NCBI GenBank assembly: GCA_927417275.1 | Contig: CAKMJV010000029.1 | Coordinates: forward strand, 1-36,974 | Source: an uncultured Clostridia bacterium | Lineage (GTDB): Bacteria; Bacillota; Clostridia; Peptostreptococcales; Acidaminobacteraceae | Length of the DNA stretch: 36,974 nucleotides | Reading direction: 5' to 3' | Shown: positions 33,786-36,974 of the stretch, in pieces | Layout of the letters: each line of letters opens with the position of its first letter | How positions within the stretch are numbered: position 1 is the first letter of the stretch | Position numbers and translations under genes: made by a program | Notes under the pieces: generated by a model | Database searches by the model: none | What the model saw: only the letters and a program-made list of their open reading frames with translations | Told to the model about the DNA's origin: nothing

Positions 33786-33980
33786 TAGTAGTGATACGAT
33801 TATTCCGCCTCGAAAACCATATCGAAAAGCGCCTAAAATTATTGGAATTAGATAAAGCAATCGATAAATACTATGATAGGGTGTATCAAATGTATTGCTG
33901 ATATAGTGAAGCGCACTGATTGCAGACAGAAGTATTACAATTATAGCTTCGTGCTTATATTTTATGAATAATCTGCCCAC
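33714..33980 (-). pseudogene. Sensor histidine kinase membrane domain, truncated
   Basis: Start is GTG 33980 (GAGAGGAG 8 nt upstream). The ~88 residues contain about three hydrophobic helices with HEAIIVILLSAISALHYISN and GAFRYGFRGGIIVSLLSSAIY, the KdpD/DUF4118-like membrane module found at the N-terminus of PAS/histidine-kinase sensors. It ends at TAGLGVEEINIC, where intact relatives continue into further domains. The last codons lie in the beta-propeller gene of the opposite strand. No kinase domain (H-box, N-box) remains. Same deletion scar as the neighbouring propeller gene. Confidence 0.7.
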
Positions 33981-34016
33981 TTTGGATACTCCTCTCAACT
34001 GAAATCATGCAATTTC

Positions 34017-34277
34017 CTATTTATTAATCTTCTTTAAATTGCATTCACAAAAGGGACAATATTCCCATTTAACAGACAACTTCTCTCCACATGCTGGACA
34101 AGGTGTTTTTAATGTCTCTTTGCAAATTGGGCATACATTAAAATGACTTTCTACAGCACTTCCACAATTGGGACATTTTCCCGTTGTATGGTTAGTGTTC
34201 TTATTCTTGGCATCATTCTGATAGATAAATAGGACATAAATTGCTGAAGCTATAAGAATCAAAAAAAACAAAGTCAT
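34017..34277 (-). CDS. Membrane-anchored double zinc-ribbon protein
   Basis: 86 aa: one N-terminal transmembrane helix (~2-20), then two zinc-ribbon-like units of CxxC pairs: CPNCGSAVESHFNVCPIC and CPACGEKLSVKWEYCPFC. Likely a structural zinc protein or adaptor. Start at ATG 34277, about 7 nt after AGGGGG; the GTG start nine nt earlier overlaps the upstream stop. It follows the next small zinc-ribbon gene with a 5-nt gap between stop and start, so the two are translated together. Function not known. Confidence 0.72.
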   Translation of the reverse strand: MTLFFLILIASAIYVLFIYQNDAKNKNTNHTTGKCPNCGSAVESHFNVCPICKETLKTPCPACGEKLSVKWEYCPFCECNLKKINK

Positions 34278-34282
34278 ATTAC

Positions 34283-34612
34283 TCACCCCCTATTATGATT
34301 TATTCTCGTTCCACATATTGGACAGATTTTCCATCTTTCGTCCTCAACATCCTTACCACATTTACTGCATTTGAGTTTCTTATTGGTTGACAGAACAAAA
34401 TCAAAAATGAGAAGTCCTACGATCGATATAAGTAAAATCCATACATAATTTAAATCAATCATATAGCCTAATTGCCCATAACCCCACATGCGTCCATGCA
34501 TTCCCATTCCGACGCCACTTTGTACGACATAGTTCATAATCCAATAGTTGTATGCTAAAATAATTCCTAGTATGATTACTAAGAGCAATAGTACCGCACG
34601 TCGAACATTCAT
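34283..34612 (-). CDS. Two-helix membrane protein with Met/His-rich loop and zinc ribbon
   Basis: 109 aa: helix ~5-27, an extracellular loop GVGMGMHGRMWGYGQLGYM rich in Met, His and Gly, helix ~52-73, then a cytosolic zinc ribbon CSKCGKDVEDERWKICPIC. Met/His loops often bind copper; the nearby multicopper oxidase fits that. GGGAGG lies 7 nt before ATG. Together with the 86-aa neighbour it forms a two-gene unit. I do not recognise a named family; a copper link is an inference. Confidence 0.7.
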   Translation of the reverse strand: MNVRRAVLLLLVIILGIILAYNYWIMNYVVQSGVGMGMHGRMWGYGQLGYMIDLNYVWILLISIVGLLIFDFVLSTNKKLKCSKCGKDVEDERWKICPICGTRINHNRG

Positions 34613-34705
34613 AAACTAGCCTCCCTCATTGTATTTATCTTGATAATGTAGCAAATTTCATGCCAAATAAACGCAATGAGCTATACAACATATCTTTTTA
34701 CAAGT

Positions 34706-36073
34706 TTATTTTCTAGATAATATCTTCTCAAAATTTTCATTATGCATGATATCTTGAAACGACTTAATATTGAATTGCTCTAATATCTTCATGACATTTA
34801 AATTATCAAAAGGCGTCAGTATAAATGAATCTTCTCCAAATTCATTCACCAATTTAGTCGCCTTTTCAACATCAATATTTGTCTTTGGTCCGCCTACACA
34901 GCCACCTACACAACCCATACCTTCAATAAAATTAGCATCGCCTTTTTTTCTACTGTAGAGTTCATCCAATACTTTTTTACAGTCTTTGATGCCATTCACT
35001 TTTTGGGCTTTAAGTTTGATGACTCTAGTTGGTTCCAACCGATTTACAACTGTTTTGACTGAAAAACTTACGCCACCTGTTCTGCCATATAACCTACCTC
35101 CAAATGAAGCCTGGTCTTTATCATCATCTTGAAGTTCATGTAGATTGATATTTAGAGCATCAAAGATCTCTTTGAGTTCTCTAAAATTTATAACAAAGTC
35201 AATAGCACCTTCTAATCCTGGCTCTTTGATTTCTGCCTTTTTAGCGACACAAGGTGCAATAAAAACAACCTTAGCCCCTTCATAGAGCGTTTTTAAAATC
35301 CTCCCAGACGCTATCATTGGTGAAACAGACGGCGATAAGAAGTCATAAATATTTGGGTAGATTTTTTTAATCATATTAAACCAGATCGGACAACAACAAC
35401 TCGTCAAAAAGAAATCCTCTTCACTTTTTACGAGATGATTAAATTCATAAGCTTCCTTGATGGTTAAAATATCCGCAAATAAAGCGACTTCAATCATGTC
35501 TTTGAATCCCAACAATTTGAAAGCGCTTCTCAACTGCCCCATACTGATGTCATCACCAAATTGTCCAACAATAGCAGGCGCGACAGTGACATAAACTGGC
35601 GTATCTTTGTCTTTTAACAATTCTATCATGGGCATAAATTCAATCTTGTCAGCCAAAGCACCATAATCACATTGTGAAACACCGTAGCCACAACTGATCG
35701 TTTCATTCAATCTTCTATATACATCTGTTTCATACTTACCTAGTTCACAACAGTCACAGTTCTCATTTGTACATTGCTTGCATGGACCATCCAATTTTGA
35801 AACAACTGGTTGAAGAACGCTATTCGAGCTTTTGAGAATGTCTAATTCATCTTTGAATGCCTCATCACCTTTAGGGTCTTGTCCCATGGCGATTCTAATG
35901 TGATCCCTAATGAACGGCAAATCAGAATCGTTGAAGCCATATTCGTTCTTTATATAATCTGCCAATTCATTTAAGTCATTCACATTCTTCAAATTTCCAT
36001 TCCAATATCTCTTTACTAACTCATTAAATAGTGTCATTCGTTTTTCATCAAAATTCAAATATTTGTCATCCAT
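34706..36073 (-). CDS. [FeFe]-hydrogenase-like protein (H-cluster domain, non-classical)
   Basis: 455-aa protein. An N-terminal cysteine group CKQCTNENCDCC (C98, C101, C106, C108, C109) and SCGYGVSQC precede the iron-hydrogenase large-subunit domain (~155-455). H-cluster motifs: L1 is TSCCCPIW (224-231), one Cys longer than the usual TSCCPxW; L2 is APCVAKKAE (~273-281); L3 is EGMGCVGGCVGG (384-395). All four cluster-ligand positions seem available. GGCxGGP is typical of group C/D (putatively sensory or bidirectional-unknown) enzymes rather than bulk hydrogen producers. No histidine kinase or PAS domain is fused. Start at ATG 36073 with TGGAG 5 nt upstream. It lies 37 nt after the multicopper oxidase gene and probably in its operon, an odd partnership. 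Confidence 0.88.
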   Translation of the reverse strand: MDDKYLNFDEKRMTLFNELVKRYWNGNLKNVNDLNELADYIKNEYGFNDSDLPFIRDHIRIAMGQDPKGDEAFKDELDILKSSNSVLQPVVSKLDGPCKQCTNENCDCCELGKYETDVYRRLNETISCGYGVSQCDYGALADKIEFMPMIELLKDKDTPVYVTVAPAIVGQFGDDISMGQLRSAFKLLGFKDMIEVALFADILTIKEAYEFNHLVKSEEDFFLTSCCCPIWFNMIKKIYPNIYDFLSPSVSPMIASGRILKTLYEGAKVVFIAPCVAKKAEIKEPGLEGAIDFVINFRELKEIFDALNINLHELQDDDKDQASFGGRLYGRTGGVSFSVKTVVNRLEPTRVIKLKAQKVNGIKDCKKVLDELYSRKKGDANFIEGMGCVGGCVGGPKTNIDVEKATKLVNEFGEDSFILTPFDNLNVMKILEQFNIKSFQDIMHNENFEKILSRK

Positions 36074-36110
36074 TATTACTCCATTCATTGCGTTATTTAA
36101 ATAATTATAT

Positions 36111-36974
36111 TTATTTTACTTCTAATTGTCCCATCATGCCAGCTTCTTCATGTTCAAGGATATGACAATGATACATGTATAGTCCTTTATAATCGAATCT
36201 CACGATGATTCTGACCGTCTCATTGGCCCTGACATACACAGTATCTTTCCAGCCCAGTTCGTTAAGATAGGGCGCCATGCCATCTCTACTGAGTACTTGA
36301 AACTGAGTGCCATGAATATGAAATGGATGTCCAGGACTTCCCATCATCATCATAGAGCTGGTTGTCGATATTTCCCAAATTTCGATATCTCCTAGTGTAA
36401 CATCATCATCCACTCGGTTCATATCAAATTTTCTGCCATTCAAACTTACCATATGGCCCATGCCATCTAGAACGATTGTTTTAACAGCGGTGGCTAAATT
36501 TTCATCTATTTTTTCAATAACTGCCAATGAATCAGGCATTTCCGTTAAATCCTCTGAAGCATCACCTACGATGAACGTCATAACAAGTTCATTGTCGTTT
36601 ACTAGTTTGATGACATCACCTTTGCTGTACATGGAAAAATCAATTATAATCTCAGCACGTTCTCCCGGTGTAATATACAAATTCTCAGTCACTTGGGGCG
36701 CTTCAAGTAATCCTCCGTCAGAGGCAATCTGGTGAAAGGCATTATTGTCATCAAGTCTTAAATTAAAATTTCTTGCATTGGCGCCGTTTAAAACCCTAAA
36801 TCTCATTTTTACTTGCTGAACCACTAAATCTGGCGTGATTGCACCATTGACGAGTACAAAATTGCCAACAGCGCCATCCATCATGTTATCAAGATAGACA
36901 AAGGATCCATCTGTATTAAAATTTCTATCTTGAATGATCAAAGGAATATCGTTTATGCCATAGTCATCAGGAAG
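36111..36974 (-). CDS. Multicopper oxidase, CotA/laccase type (C-terminal part)
   Basis: The gene enters from the right edge; the last 287 codons are visible. Readable segments begin LPDDYGINDIPLIIQDRNFN and continue through the plastocyanin-like third domain. Type 1 and type 3 copper ligands lie in HPFHIHG and HCHILEHEEAGMMG (His-Cys-His with an axial Met), intact. A Met-rich stretch (TSSMMMMGSPGHPFHIHG) near the copper site is typical of cuprous oxidases. The enzyme would oxidise Cu(I) or phenolics outside the membrane. It precedes the hydrogenase-like gene with a 37-nt gap. N-terminal part and promoter are outside the window. Confidence 0.93.
   Translation of the reverse strand, partial: LPDDYGINDIPLIIQDRNFNTDGSFVYLDNMMDGAVGNFVLVNGAITPDLVVQQVKMRFRVLNGANARNFNLRLDDNNAFHQIASDGGLLEAPQVTENLYITPGERAEIIIDFSMYSKGDVIKLVNDNELVMTFIVGDASEDLTEMPDSLAVIEKIDENLATAVKTIVLDGMGHMVSLNGRKFDMNRVDDDVTLGDIEIWEISTTSSMMMMGSPGHPFHIHGTQFQVLSRDGMAPYLNELGWKDTVYVRANETVRIIVRFDYKGLYMYHCHILEHEEAGMMGQLEVK

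Overview
This window looks like chromosomal DNA of a low-GC, Gram-positive, probably anaerobic and motile bacterium (Bacillota, most likely Clostridia; I cannot name the genus). The signs are strong AGGAGG-type ribosome binding sites with ATG/GTG/TTG starts, lipobox lipoproteins, S-layer homology domains, an [FeFe]-hydrogenase-type protein, chemotaxis and c-di-GMP proteins, and consensus sigma-A promoters. No rRNA, tRNA or CRISPR array was seen.

Layout. 1-1.8 kb: the 5' end of an mtlR-like activator and mtlA (mannitol PTS EIICB), with a probable MtlR operator. 1.9-3.5 kb: a 509-aa HTH protein of unknown role. 3.5-6.7 kb: rsgA, an overlooked 34-codon cysteine-containing gene with a perfect consensus promoter and its own terminators, then a small (p)ppGpp synthetase co-transcribed with a membrane diguanylate cyclase. 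6.8-12.7 kb: one tight seven-gene operon (binding lipoprotein, phosphodiesterase-type hydrolase, two permeases, ATPase, DeoR regulator, HAD phosphatase), probably for import and dephosphorylation of an organophosphorus compound. 12.8-16.6 kb: a zinc phospholipase C-like protein, a Tudor-like protein, a secreted serpin lipoprotein and an aldo/keto reductase broken by an internal deletion. 16.7-22.3 kb: a TetR regulator and a 1569-aa SLH-anchored surface protein in visibly GC-richer DNA, probably acquired.

22.3-26.9 kb: a CoA-disulfide/persulfide reductase with two rhodanese domains, a PrcB-like lipoprotein, a decayed ribbon-helix-helix gene and a histidine-tailed EamA transporter. The reductase and the transporter each carry a C-run/G-run inverted repeat at the transcription start, resembling CsoR/CstR operators. 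27-32.3 kb: a Fic protein with a triple-box operator, the C-terminal remnant of a large serine recombinase, and a run of chemoreceptor, GGEEI cyclase and HD-GYP phosphodiesterase. 32.4-37 kb: a methyltransferase, two genes truncated tail-to-tail at a deletion scar (beta-propeller lipoprotein and membrane sensor), two small membrane/zinc-ribbon proteins, an [FeFe]-hydrogenase-like protein with an unusual TSCCCPIW motif, and the C-terminal part of a multicopper oxidase running off the right edge.

Themes: sugar and phosphorus import, nucleotide second messengers (c-di-GMP and ppGpp), metal/sulfur stress, and several decayed genes marking recent rearrangement. All statements on families come from reading motifs; no database search was run.
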